Positions 8,187-16,208 of a stretch of 64,000 nt of DNA are shown here, piece by piece; the first letter of the stretch is position 1; each line of letters starts with the position of its first letter. The position numbers were made by a program, and so were the translations under genes. The notes under the pieces are model-generated. The model was not told where the DNA came from, searched no databases, and saw only the letters and a list, made by a program, of their open reading frames with translations. This DNA is from Bacillus sp. THAF10 (GTDB taxonomy: Bacteria; Bacillota; Bacilli; Bacillales; Bacillaceae_I): NCBI RefSeq assembly GCF_009363695.1, contig NZ_CP045403.1, positions 1,220,001-1,284,000 of the forward strand, in the 5' to 3' direction.

Positions 8187-9725
8187 TTGGACAAGAAGAA
8201 AGTAATTATCATTGGGGCAGGGCCAGGCGGTTTAGCGGCGGGAATGCTACTTGCGTCAAAAGGCTATGAAATTACGGTACTGGAAAAGCAAGAGTATGTA
8301 GGAGGTCGAAATTCTGCCATCAAATTAGGCGATTATACCTTTGATATGGGACCAACATTTTTAAGTATGCCGCACATTGCAGAAGAAATATTTGCAGAAT
8401 GTGAACGGAATTTACATGATTACCTTGACCTAAAAGAATTAGAGGATATGTATGAACTCATTTTTCCAGATAAATCAATGATGGTTTCACGAAATCCTGA
8501 AAAAATGAGAGATTCCATAGAAGCCCACTTCCCAGGAGAGGGGAGAGGGTACGATCGTTTTATGACAGAAACAAAAAGCCGCATGGATGCTTTGACGCCG
8601 ATACTACAAGGCAAGATGGACCGTTTTTATCACTATTTTCAGTGGAAAGTACTAAAGGCGCTACCTTACTTGAGCTTTGGCAGCAGTCTATATGATCAGC
8701 TAAGTAAATATTTTCAACATGAACAGCTCAAACTAGCATTTACCTTTCAATCAAAATATTTAGGAATGTCTCCATGGGAATGTCCTGGTGCATTTTCCAT
8801 TCTTTCGTGGATGGAGCATGAGTATGGCATCTATCATCCGATAGGCGGAGTGAATAAACTTTCAGAGGCGATGGCAAAGGTAATAGAAGAATATGGGGGG
8901 GCAGTTAAACTAAACACCCCTGTAAAGAAGCTGTTGTTGAAAGGGCGAGCAGTACAAGGTGTTGAACTAGCGGACGGAACAAAAGTTAAAGCAGACGAAG
9001 TTGTCGTTAATGGGGATTTCGCACATGTTATGACCAGTTTGGTGGATGAAGGAATTCTTCAAAAATATAGCAATAAAAAACTAGCAAAAAAGAAATATTC
9101 CTGTTCTACTTTTATGATCTATCTTGGTTTAAATAAACAGTATAACCTCCCACATCATACGATCATTTTTGCAGATGACTATAAAAAGAATGTTGAAGAA
9201 ATAACAGTTTCCAAAAAACTCTCAAAAGACCCATCCATTTATATTCAAAATGCATCTGTAACAGATCCAACACTTGCACCAGATGGGAAATCCGCACTCT
9301 ATATTCTAGCACCAGTTCCGAACAATTTTAGCCAAATTGACTGGGAAACCCATAAGGAATCCTTTAGGGATCTCGTATTTGATACATTAGAAAAAAAGAG
9401 TGGATTTAAAAATTTACGAGCGCATATTGAAGAGGAGAGAATTCTTACTCCAAATGATTGGGAAAAGGAAGTGCTTGTCTATAAAGGTGCGACGTTTAAT
9501 CTTGGTCACCAACTATCTCAGATGATGGTGCTCAGGCCACATAACCAATTTGAAGAACTGAAAAACTGTTGGCTTGTTGGTGGGGGCACCCACCCTGGAA
9601 GCGGCCTCCCTACAATTTTGGAGTCAGCTAGAATCTCCACTAGATTATTAGAGGAGAAGCATGCCATTTCCAGTAGTAATCCGTTCCTTTCCCAAAAATC
9701 GACAAGAATGGAGAAGGTGCAATGA
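8187..9725 (+). CDS. CrtN-type carotenoid desaturase, first copy
   Basis: A 512-residue FAD-dependent phytoene/diapophytoene desaturase-family enzyme. The N-terminal dinucleotide fold is IIIGAGPGGLAAGMLLASKG with the EKQEYVGGRNS follow-on. The C-terminal signature is WLVGGGTHPGSGLPTILESA. In the CrtN family it would insert conjugated double bases-type desaturations into 4,4'-diapophytoene; an oxygenase role is also possible for paralogues. I set the start at TTG 8187 because GAGGTG lies upstream and the next residues, DKKKVIIIGAG, begin the fold; an upstream extension has no ribosome site. Its end overlaps the next gene by four bases (ATGA), implying translational coupling. Confidence 0.88.
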   Translation: MDKKKVIIIGAGPGGLAAGMLLASKGYEITVLEKQEYVGGRNSAIKLGDYTFDMGPTFLSMPHIAEEIFAECERNLHDYLDLKELEDMYELIFPDKSMMVSRNPEKMRDSIEAHFPGEGRGYDRFMTETKSRMDALTPILQGKMDRFYHYFQWKVLKALPYLSFGSSLYDQLSKYFQHEQLKLAFTFQSKYLGMSPWECPGAFSILSWMEHEYGIYHPIGGVNKLSEAMAKVIEEYGGAVKLNTPVKKLLLKGRAVQGVELADGTKVKADEVVVNGDFAHVMTSLVDEGILQKYSNKKLAKKKYSCSTFMIYLGLNKQYNLPHHTIIFADDYKKNVEEITVSKKLSKDPSIYIQNASVTDPTLAPDGKSALYILAPVPNNFSQIDWETHKESFRDLVFDTLEKKSGFKNLRAHIEEERILTPNDWEKEVLVYKGATFNLGHQLSQMMVLRPHNQFEELKNCWLVGGGTHPGSGLPTILESARISTRLLEEKHAISSSNPFLSQKSTRMEKVQ

Positions 9726-11224
9726 CGAAGAAAAAAATTGCAATTGCTGGAGCTGGTATCGGAGGAATGGTCACGGCCCTTCTTTTACAAAAGCAAGGCT
9801 TTGATGTTTCAATTTTTGAAAAAGAAAAAAAAGCAGGAGGAAGACTATCTTTTATCGAAAGAGATGGATATAGAATTGACGAGGGACCTACCATCGTCCT
9901 GCTGCCTCACCTATTAAAAGAAGTAATGGAAGAAGCGGGAGTGGATGAGCGTGCTTGGAGTCTAAAAGCGCTTGAGACCTTATACTCTATTACATTTAAG
10001 GATGGAAAAACGTATACAAAGTTTAAGGATAAGGATGAGCAGCTACGAGAACTCTCCCGACAGTTTCCTGGAGAAGAAGCAAGTTTTGAAAGATACATGA
10101 AGGAGATGCACGAGCGTTTTGAGATTGGCAATGCCGCTTTTTTGCAAAAATCCTTTGTACGTGGAAAAGACTTTTGGACCTTCCAAAACATGAAGTCGCT
10201 GATGAAGCTAAAGGCGTATCAATCCACCAAAAAACTTACAAGTACTTTCTTTAAGAACAAGCAGCTACAAGAAGCTTACTCGTTACAAACCTTGTATATT
10301 GGGGGAAATCCACACACTGCTCCTGCGATGTACAGCCTAATTCCTTTTAGTGAGCATGAACATGGAATCTATTATGTGGAAGGTGGCTATGCGTCACTTG
10401 TTAGCGTGTTAGAGGAGGAACTTGCAAAACGAGACATTCCCATTTACTTGAGTGCTAGAGTAGAGAAAGTTGCTGAAGAGAATGGTAAAGTAGTTTCAAT
10501 AAAAGTAAATGGGGAGAACATTCAAGTTGATGCACTTGTCTGGAATGGAGACTATCCCCAAGCTGCCAACATGCTAGGTGATAAAAAAAGATATAAACCG
10601 TCTTCTGGCTGCTTACTGTTTTACTTTGGGATCGATGGAATTTATGAAAACAAAAACGTTCATCAGTTTTTTATGGGGGAAAACTTTGAAAAGCATATGC
10701 GAGAGATTTTCGAAGAGAAAAAGGTGCCTACAGACCCATCCTTCTATACGTTTAATCCTTCAGGAATGGATTCCACACTTGCTCCAAACGGTAAAAGTGT
10801 TCTTTATACTCTTGTACCTGTTCCCTCCGGTGACCATATCAATTGGCAAGAGGAAACCGCCTTCATAAACAAAATGGTAGATGAAATAGAGAGCAGAGCA
10901 TTCCCTGAGTTAAAGAAGCGGATGGAATGGCTGGAAGTCAAAACGCCAAATGATGCCGGGGAGAAAGGATTATTTATGGGGGGAAGCTTTGGACTGGCAC
11001 CTGAATTACTTCAATCAGGTGTGTTCCGCCCCCAAGTGAAGCCAACAAAGCTTGCAAATCTTTATGCAACTGGTGCATCTATTCACCCTGGTGGAGGAAT
11101 TCCCATTGTTTTACAAAGTGCCAGACATGCTGCTCACCAAATCGTAAAAGATTTTGCCCACCATTCATTTACAAAGGATGTGAATCAGAATGAGCGACTT
11201 AAAGAAAGCATATCTTCATTGTGA
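9722..11224 (+). CDS. CrtN-type carotenoid desaturase, second copy
   Basis: A 500-residue paralogue of the preceding gene. The FAD motif is IAIAGAGIGGMVTALLLQKQ with FEKEKKAGGRLSF, the middle has LQTLYIGGNPHTAPAMYSL, and the C-terminus has YATGASIHPGGGIPIVLQSA. It is membrane-associated by family. With the neighbouring CrtM-type gene it should act on C30 carotenoids; which of the desaturases does the first steps cannot be read from sequence. It starts in the ATGA overlap with the upstream gene, and crtM begins 35 bases before its end, so the three genes form one tight operon. Confidence 0.88.
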   Translation: MTKKKIAIAGAGIGGMVTALLLQKQGFDVSIFEKEKKAGGRLSFIERDGYRIDEGPTIVLLPHLLKEVMEEAGVDERAWSLKALETLYSITFKDGKTYTKFKDKDEQLRELSRQFPGEEASFERYMKEMHERFEIGNAAFLQKSFVRGKDFWTFQNMKSLMKLKAYQSTKKLTSTFFKNKQLQEAYSLQTLYIGGNPHTAPAMYSLIPFSEHEHGIYYVEGGYASLVSVLEEELAKRDIPIYLSARVEKVAEENGKVVSIKVNGENIQVDALVWNGDYPQAANMLGDKKRYKPSSGCLLFYFGIDGIYENKNVHQFFMGENFEKHMREIFEEKKVPTDPSFYTFNPSGMDSTLAPNGKSVLYTLVPVPSGDHINWQEETAFINKMVDEIESRAFPELKKRMEWLEVKTPNDAGEKGLFMGGSFGLAPELLQSGVFRPQVKPTKLANLYATGASIHPGGGIPIVLQSARHAAHQIVKDFAHHSFTKDVNQNERLKESISSL

Positions 11225-12026
11225 ATCCATTATTAAGAAGCATTCAAAAACATTTTATAAGGCGTTTATGCTATTGCCAACAGAGAAAAAGCATGCTGTA
11301 TGGGCAGTGTACGCCTTTTGCCGCCAGGTAGACGATATTGTCGATGAAGGGAAGAACCCGAAAGAAGAGCTACAGGCATTTAAACATGACTTTGCTGCTT
11401 TCCTACAGGGGCGAACTCCTTCACTTGATCCGATGTGGTTAGCGTTGCAGGACGTTTTTAAAACCTATGAAATGGATGTTCAAGCTTTTCATGATATGAT
11501 TACAGGTCAAGAAATGGATTTGTATAAAAAGCACTACTATACAGAACAGGAGGTATTGGAATATTCCTATTATGTTGCCAGTTCTGTTGGGCTTATGTTG
11601 CTTCCAATCCTTGCACCAAAAAATAAAGAAGCGTTAAGGCATGATGCTATTGCTCTCGGTCAGGCCATGCAAATTACCAATATACTGAGGGATATTGGAG
11701 AAGACTTGGAGCGAGGCAGAATTTATATGCCGATTCAAAAGCTTGAAGAAGCGGGCTATTCTGTACAAGATTTATCCTCACATGTAATCAATAAAAACTT
11801 TATTGCAACCTGGGAGGAGATGGCCAGAAAAGCAGAGGAGCTGTATGAACAAGCGCTAGGTTCCATCCATCTATACCCCCTTCATTCAAGAACACCTTTA
11901 AAAGGTGCGGCTTATCTTTATCGAGCCATTTTGAATTCCATTAGAAAAAAGGGCTATGCAGTATTTAAAACAAAGCACTTTGTTACAAATGAGGAAAAAC
12001 AGGAAATCATAGCGAAAATTATGTAG
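11190..12026 (+). CDS. crtM: 4,4'-diapophytoene synthase (CrtM/YisP-like)
   Basis: A 278-residue squalene/phytoene-synthase fold protein expected to join two farnesyl diphosphates into 4,4'-diapophytoene. The first aspartate-rich motif is VDDIVDE (near residues 47-53), the second NILRDIGEDLERGRIYMP (near residues 167-184), and YCFCR-type YAFCRQ precedes the first. B. subtilis yisP, a homologue reported to act as a farnesyl diphosphate phosphatase, occupies the same site between asnO and yisQ. Here the linked desaturases argue for a true synthase. The gene overlaps the upstream desaturase by 35 bases; its ribosome site, AAGGATG, is weak. Confidence 0.9.
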   Translation: MSDLKKAYLHCESIIKKHSKTFYKAFMLLPTEKKHAVWAVYAFCRQVDDIVDEGKNPKEELQAFKHDFAAFLQGRTPSLDPMWLALQDVFKTYEMDVQAFHDMITGQEMDLYKKHYYTEQEVLEYSYYVASSVGLMLLPILAPKNKEALRHDAIALGQAMQITNILRDIGEDLERGRIYMPIQKLEEAGYSVQDLSSHVINKNFIATWEEMARKAEELYEQALGSIHLYPLHSRTPLKGAAYLYRAILNSIRKKGYAVFKTKHFVTNEEKQEIIAKIM

Positions 12027-12028
12027 GA

Positions 12029-12075
12029 AAAAAACCACAGGAACCTAGCAAGTAGGGAACCTGTGGCTTTTAGTT
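12029..12075. terminator. Bidirectional terminator between the convergent carotenoid operons
   Basis: AAAACCACAGG and CCTGTGGCTTTT form the stem. Both operons end within about 45 bases of each other. Confidence 0.8.
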
Positions 12076-13536
12076 TCCACGGATAATGGCATGTGCAACG
12101 TTTAATCCTGACAGAGTCACTAATGGTGATCCGCCACCTGGATGTGTTGAACCACCGACAAAATAAAGATTACCAATATCAGCCGCCTTATTACTTGGAC
12201 GAAAAAAAGCGTCTCTTTTTTTGTTAGAGGCTAGGCCATAAAGTGATCCCCGGAATGCTCCGAACGTATCCTGAATCATGGAAGGGGAGATTATCTTTTC
12301 TGCTAAAACATTCCCCTGAATGCTTAGGCCCCTTTTATCTAATGTTTCATAGATAATATTTTTATAATCTGATTCTGATTTTACATTCTGTTCATTTATT
12401 CCCGGAGCGTTTGCTAGAATGAAAAGATTATCACCATTAGGGCTTTTAGCTTGATCTGTGTATGAAGAATTACAAAGATAGATAGTAGGATCATTTGGAT
12501 ATTTTCTTTCTTCAAATAAATGTTGAAATTCATTTTGATAGTTATCTGAAAAATAAACCGTATGATGCAATAACTCTGAATAGCGCACCTTTGTTTCAGC
12601 AAGCAGAACAAAAGCTGAAATGGAAGGTTCAAAAGCGGCTGCTTTAGGATTGCTAAAATGCGGTCGATCTACTTCTCTTACCAGTTCTGGATATGCTGAT
12701 AACAAATCGGCGTTCATAATGACCATATCTGTTTCATATCGTTCTCCTGTAACTGCTGTAACCGAGATGGCTTGTTTATTTTTCACTTCAATACTAGCAA
12801 TTTTACAGTTTGTCTTTAGGTTAACTCCAAGCTTCCTAGCAGCTTTCTTAAAGCCTGCTGCTATGTTAATATTCCCTCCTTTTGTATAATACACACCATC
12901 TACTAATTCTAAATATGCAATAAGAGCAAAGGTGGCAGGAGAGGCATATGGCGAAGAGCCGATATACGTTGCATAGCGGTCTAACGCCTGAACAACAAAG
13001 GGATTTTTGAAATACTTTTTATGAAAACGATGAAGTGACTGAAGTGGCCGAACTTTACTAAAGGAGATTCCAAGGCTAGGTGATAAATAGTCTCTAGTTG
13101 AAGTAAAAGCCTTCCGAAAAAAATGTTTCTCTCCTAGCTGATAAAGTCGTGTTACCTCCTCGATAAACGCAGGATAGTTTTTGGCTCCTTCTGAATCTAA
13201 GGAATGCAATTGCTCTATCATTTTTTCCTTGTCTGTAGTGAAGTCAAAGATGGTACCATCCTTAGCGATGTTTCTTGTATGGGTGGAAAGCTTGATAAAA
13301 TCGAAATAATCATCAGGCGAATCCCCAGTCTGGCTTACGACCTCTCTAAACACATCAGGCATAGTAATGGTATTTGGTCCAAAATCAAAGGAAGCATCTC
13401 CTACTTTTACTTCCATTAGCTTTCCGCCAAGATGTCCGTTTTTCTCAAAGAGAGTGACATCATAGTTATTGGCTGAGAGGGTAATCGCTGCAGATAAACC
13501 ACCAAGTCCCCCACCAATGATGGCTACTTTCTTCAT
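12070..13536 (-). CDS. CrtN/CrtP-type carotenoid oxidoreductase, third copy
   Basis: A 488-residue FAD enzyme of the CrtN/CrtP family. Motifs are VAIIGGGLGGLSAAITLSAN, GPNTITMP, YATYIGSSPYASPATFAL and the C-terminal LYFVGGSTHPGGGSPLVTLSG. These, in particular the SLYGLASNKKRDAFFRPSN stretch, look closer to staphylococcal CrtP (4,4'-diaponeurosporene oxidase) than the two plus-strand paralogues. Its gene overlaps that of the upstream glycosyltransferase by four bases, as crtP-crtQ are linked in Staphylococcus. I infer oxidation of a terminal methyl group; a further desaturation role cannot be excluded. Confidence 0.82.
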   Translation of the reverse strand: MKKVAIIGGGLGGLSAAITLSANNYDVTLFEKNGHLGGKLMEVKVGDASFDFGPNTITMPDVFREVVSQTGDSPDDYFDFIKLSTHTRNIAKDGTIFDFTTDKEKMIEQLHSLDSEGAKNYPAFIEEVTRLYQLGEKHFFRKAFTSTRDYLSPSLGISFSKVRPLQSLHRFHKKYFKNPFVVQALDRYATYIGSSPYASPATFALIAYLELVDGVYYTKGGNINIAAGFKKAARKLGVNLKTNCKIASIEVKNKQAISVTAVTGERYETDMVIMNADLLSAYPELVREVDRPHFSNPKAAAFEPSISAFVLLAETKVRYSELLHHTVYFSDNYQNEFQHLFEERKYPNDPTIYLCNSSYTDQAKSPNGDNLFILANAPGINEQNVKSESDYKNIIYETLDKRGLSIQGNVLAEKIISPSMIQDTFGAFRGSLYGLASNKKRDAFFRPSNKAADIGNLYFVGGSTHPGGGSPLVTLSGLNVAHAIIRGN

Positions 13537-14642
13537 TTATAGGCACGTCCTTTCCAAATATAATGTTGTTTTCTTAAGGATTTCCACATAGAGGCATGCA
13601 ATATGAATAAAAAAGCAATGGCGCTAAGAGGCATAAAAAGGAATAAATAACTTTTCTGCTTTGTTTTAAGGTCAATATATAGCTTTTGTGACCATACCAA
13701 CACAAGCGGAAGTGCAAACCAAAATCCATAAAATGGTGCTAGGGTAGCTAAAGGAAGAGGAAGGATGTAGAACAGAGTATAAAAAATAGTCAAGACACCT
13801 ACCATCCACGGTGACCTCCCGATGCCAATGTATATATTCTTTAAAAATCCGTTCCACACTTCTTTGTTCGTTTCATACATATAACAAGTAACAAATGGAG
13901 TGGCATTTATCAGTCGGACATGAAATCCACTTCTTTTCATTTCGCGGGCCAGGTGAACGTCCTCCACAATGCTAGACTTAACAGCATGATGACCGCCTAC
14001 ATGCTCATAGGCCTCTCTTTTAAAAAACATAAAAGCTCCATGAGCAGCACTTGCTGCAGGAAAGGTACTCTTATTTGCCAATCCAATCGGCAGATGTAAC
14101 CAAATAACAAAATGCTGCATCGGAACGAGTAATTTACTTAAGAAAGTAGTAACAGGAAAATGAGGAAATCCAGTCACTAGCCCTACCTTTTTTTTCTGGA
14201 AAAAAGGCAGCATATTTTCAATGGTGTTTTGATTCAATCGAGCATCGGCGTCTAAAAAGAGCATATAGTCTCCACTAGCAGCTTTTCCTAATTGATAACA
14301 AGCATGTACCTTTCCAGCCCAACCCTTTTTTAGTGGAGCACCTGAAATAATGTGAAAACGCTCGTCGCCCTTTATTAGCTTGGAGGCAATGTGATGTGTT
14401 TGATCAGCAGAGTGATCGTCGAGCAGGATAATCTCAAGAGAAGGGTAGGTTAGTTTTTGCAGATTCGTTATGAGAGCTTGAACATTACGTTCTTCATCCC
14501 TCATTGGAATTAAAATAGAAACGAGGGGGTGTGGGGCATTTTTCAAGGGTCTTTGATATTTGGGATAAAACAAACCATTGATGACAATCCAACACAATAT
14601 TAAAAAAAGAACAATCGCTAATAGATAGACAAGTAGATGCAA
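13533..14642 (-). CDS. Family-2 glycosyltransferase (CrtQ-like)
   Basis: A 369-residue GT2 enzyme. One N-terminal membrane helix (about 4-24) is followed by the nucleotide-sugar fold: PLVSILIPMRDEERN, LLDDHSADQTHHIA and the DxD element LFLDADARL. At least three C-terminal hydrophobic segments (about 275-345) anchor it. Context and topology fit CrtQ, which glycosylates the carotenoid carboxylate in staphyloxanthin synthesis; a hydroxyl acceptor made by the CruF-like enzyme is also possible. It overlaps the downstream CrtP-like gene by four bases. Confidence 0.83.
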   Translation of the reverse strand: MHLLVYLLAIVLFLILCWIVINGLFYPKYQRPLKNAPHPLVSILIPMRDEERNVQALITNLQKLTYPSLEIILLDDHSADQTHHIASKLIKGDERFHIISGAPLKKGWAGKVHACYQLGKAASGDYMLFLDADARLNQNTIENMLPFFQKKKVGLVTGFPHFPVTTFLSKLLVPMQHFVIWLHLPIGLANKSTFPAASAAHGAFMFFKREAYEHVGGHHAVKSSIVEDVHLAREMKRSGFHVRLINATPFVTCYMYETNKEVWNGFLKNIYIGIGRSPWMVGVLTIFYTLFYILPLPLATLAPFYGFWFALPLVLVWSQKLYIDLKTKQKSYLFLFMPLSAIAFLFILHASMWKSLRKQHYIWKGRAYK

Positions 14643-14661
14643 GTTTTTTTCTCCTTTGCCG

Positions 14662-15321
14662 CTAGAGGATTTGCTTGTAGGAAGAGGTGTCTTGAGTTAT
14701 CACTTCTCGTTTCACATGCTCTAGGTAGTTTGTGAAAATCTCTTCCAAAGCAGCGTTTTTCTCTTTCCCATTACCCCCTATTAAGTCAGAGTAATAAATA
14801 GGATTCCCAAGCTTAATAAATACGTCTGGTTTTCGCTCATTTGTAAATGTATAGTACAAACAAACAGGCGTTATAGGTATCTTTGTGTTTTTGACAAGGT
14901 GTATAGCACCAGGTAGAAAGCCAAGTGGCCTGATTTCCTGATGCCGTTCATCACCTTGAGGAAACAACCAAAGGACTTTGCCTTCTGTTAGCTTTTCTTT
15001 TGCATATTGCAAGGATTTAATAATGTCCTTTGGATTGTTTCTGTTCACAGAAAATGCACCTATTTTTCTGAAGAAAGGGTATTGTTTTATCCCTGATTCG
15101 TGCATCATCACATAGCTATCTCGTTTGATGACAGTCTGGTTTAGATGAAAAAGAATGAGCGAATCCCACCAGGTACTGTGATTGACAATGAATAAATGAG
15201 GTCCTTGCTCATTATTGGTTTCTTTTGAAAGCATGATGTTTCGAAAGTGAAGCTTAAGAAAGCGTTTATTAAATTGGTGAAAAAATACATTAAAAGGTCT
15301 GCTTTTTTTGGCTGGAATCAT
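14662..15321 (-). CDS. Acyltransferase (PlsC/LPLAT family) of the carotenoid operon
   Basis: A 219-residue lysophospholipid-acyltransferase-type protein. The HX4D motif is NHSTWWDS near residue 48, and LWLFPQGDERH near residue 118 matches block III. It has no clear membrane anchor beyond a hydrophobic patch. In pigmented cocci and bacilli, linked acyltransferases esterify the sugar of glycosylated carotenoids, which is the likely role. The start overlaps the end of the CruF-like gene by 32 bases. A general phospholipid role cannot be excluded from sequence. Confidence 0.8.
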   Translation of the reverse strand: MIPAKKSRPFNVFFHQFNKRFLKLHFRNIMLSKETNNEQGPHLFIVNHSTWWDSLILFHLNQTVIKRDSYVMMHESGIKQYPFFRKIGAFSVNRNNPKDIIKSLQYAKEKLTEGKVLWLFPQGDERHQEIRPLGFLPGAIHLVKNTKIPITPVCLYYTFTNERKPDVFIKLGNPIYYSDLIGGNGKEKNAALEEIFTNYLEHVKREVITQDTSSYKQIL

Positions 15322-16081
15322 CGTTAATCTCCTTCATTTGCCTTGAAAACCAGAAAAAAAGTAAGGTAGGAATCATCGTCACAACGATCGCTAAATAAAG
15401 CTGTGCACTAAGGGCTATGATACAAAACATAATAACCATCAATGCATATAAGGTATACATATTTTTTTCCCAGTAGAGATTATGTTTGGATGACAGTTTT
15501 GAGGTGGACATAATCAAAATAAAATGAAACAAAAGGGATAGTACAAACCAGCTGATAAAGTTATAGAGCGGGATATTATAGTAAAAACTGCTTCCTTCCC
15601 ATATCCAATATTCCTTCGCGATAAAGGCTACGGGGTCGATAATAAGATCCAGTACCACTGCGGCAAATGCCGCAACCATTGCTTTTGTCCAAGCGGAAGC
15701 GTAAGGCATCATTCTGTGGGCTAAAACGTGGGAGGTAGCAATGACCATCACCCATGCAAACCCAATTGTGATGGGAACTTCAAACAGTTTAGGGCCAAAA
15801 TAAGAATTATAATAGTAGTCTCCGAAGAGAAATCCATACTCTACCCCAACATGCTCTGCTGCCATCGAGACAAAGAAAACAAAAACTGCAATAATCAAGC
15901 CTCGTTCACGATAATTTTGAATAAAATAAACGATAGCTAGTAATCCAGCAGTAACAAGAAAGACCACATTTGCCCATTCAAGCCAAGGAGGCAAAAGGTC
16001 AAAGGTAAGTAACAAAACACCACAAATATACCAAAGGATAAAAAAACGAAAAAGTGCTTTTTCCCATAGACGAATCTCCAA
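15290..16081 (-). CDS. CruF-like carotenoid hydratase (DUF422)
   Basis: A 263-residue polytopic protein with about seven or eight membrane segments. FVSMAAEHVGVEYGFLFGDY and VLDLIIDPVAFIAKEYWIWE carry the conserved acidic and His residues of the DUF422/CruF family, known as carotenoid 1',2'-hydratases. Linked CruF in Planococcus adds a hydroxyl at C5 of a C30 carotenoid. I prefer the TTG at 16081, since AGAGGTGA lies five bases upstream; a GTG at 16090 would overlap that site. It is the first gene of the minus-strand operon, upstream of the acyltransferase. Confidence 0.8.
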   Translation of the reverse strand: MEIRLWEKALFRFFILWYICGVLLLTFDLLPPWLEWANVVFLVTAGLLAIVYFIQNYRERGLIIAVFVFFVSMAAEHVGVEYGFLFGDYYYNSYFGPKLFEVPITIGFAWVMVIATSHVLAHRMMPYASAWTKAMVAAFAAVVLDLIIDPVAFIAKEYWIWEGSSFYYNIPLYNFISWFVLSLLFHFILIMSTSKLSSKHNLYWEKNMYTLYALMVIMFCIIALSAQLYLAIVVTMIPTLLFFWFSRQMKEINDDSSQKKQTF

Positions 16082-16157
16082 CAGTATCACCTCTTATGTG
16101 AGATTATATCATTATAGTAAAAGGAATGTATAGGTTTTGTATACTCCGATAACATAA

Positions 16158-16198
16158 GAAATCGGCTCCGACAAAGTGTCTGGAGCCGATCCTTATTT
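16158..16198 (-). terminator. Hairpin downstream of amtB
   Basis: ATCGGCTCC and GGAGCCGAT form a 9-bp stem between amtB and the promoter region of the CruF operon. The T tract is weak on both strands. Confidence 0.6.
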
Positions 16199-16208
16199 AT
16201 GAATATTA

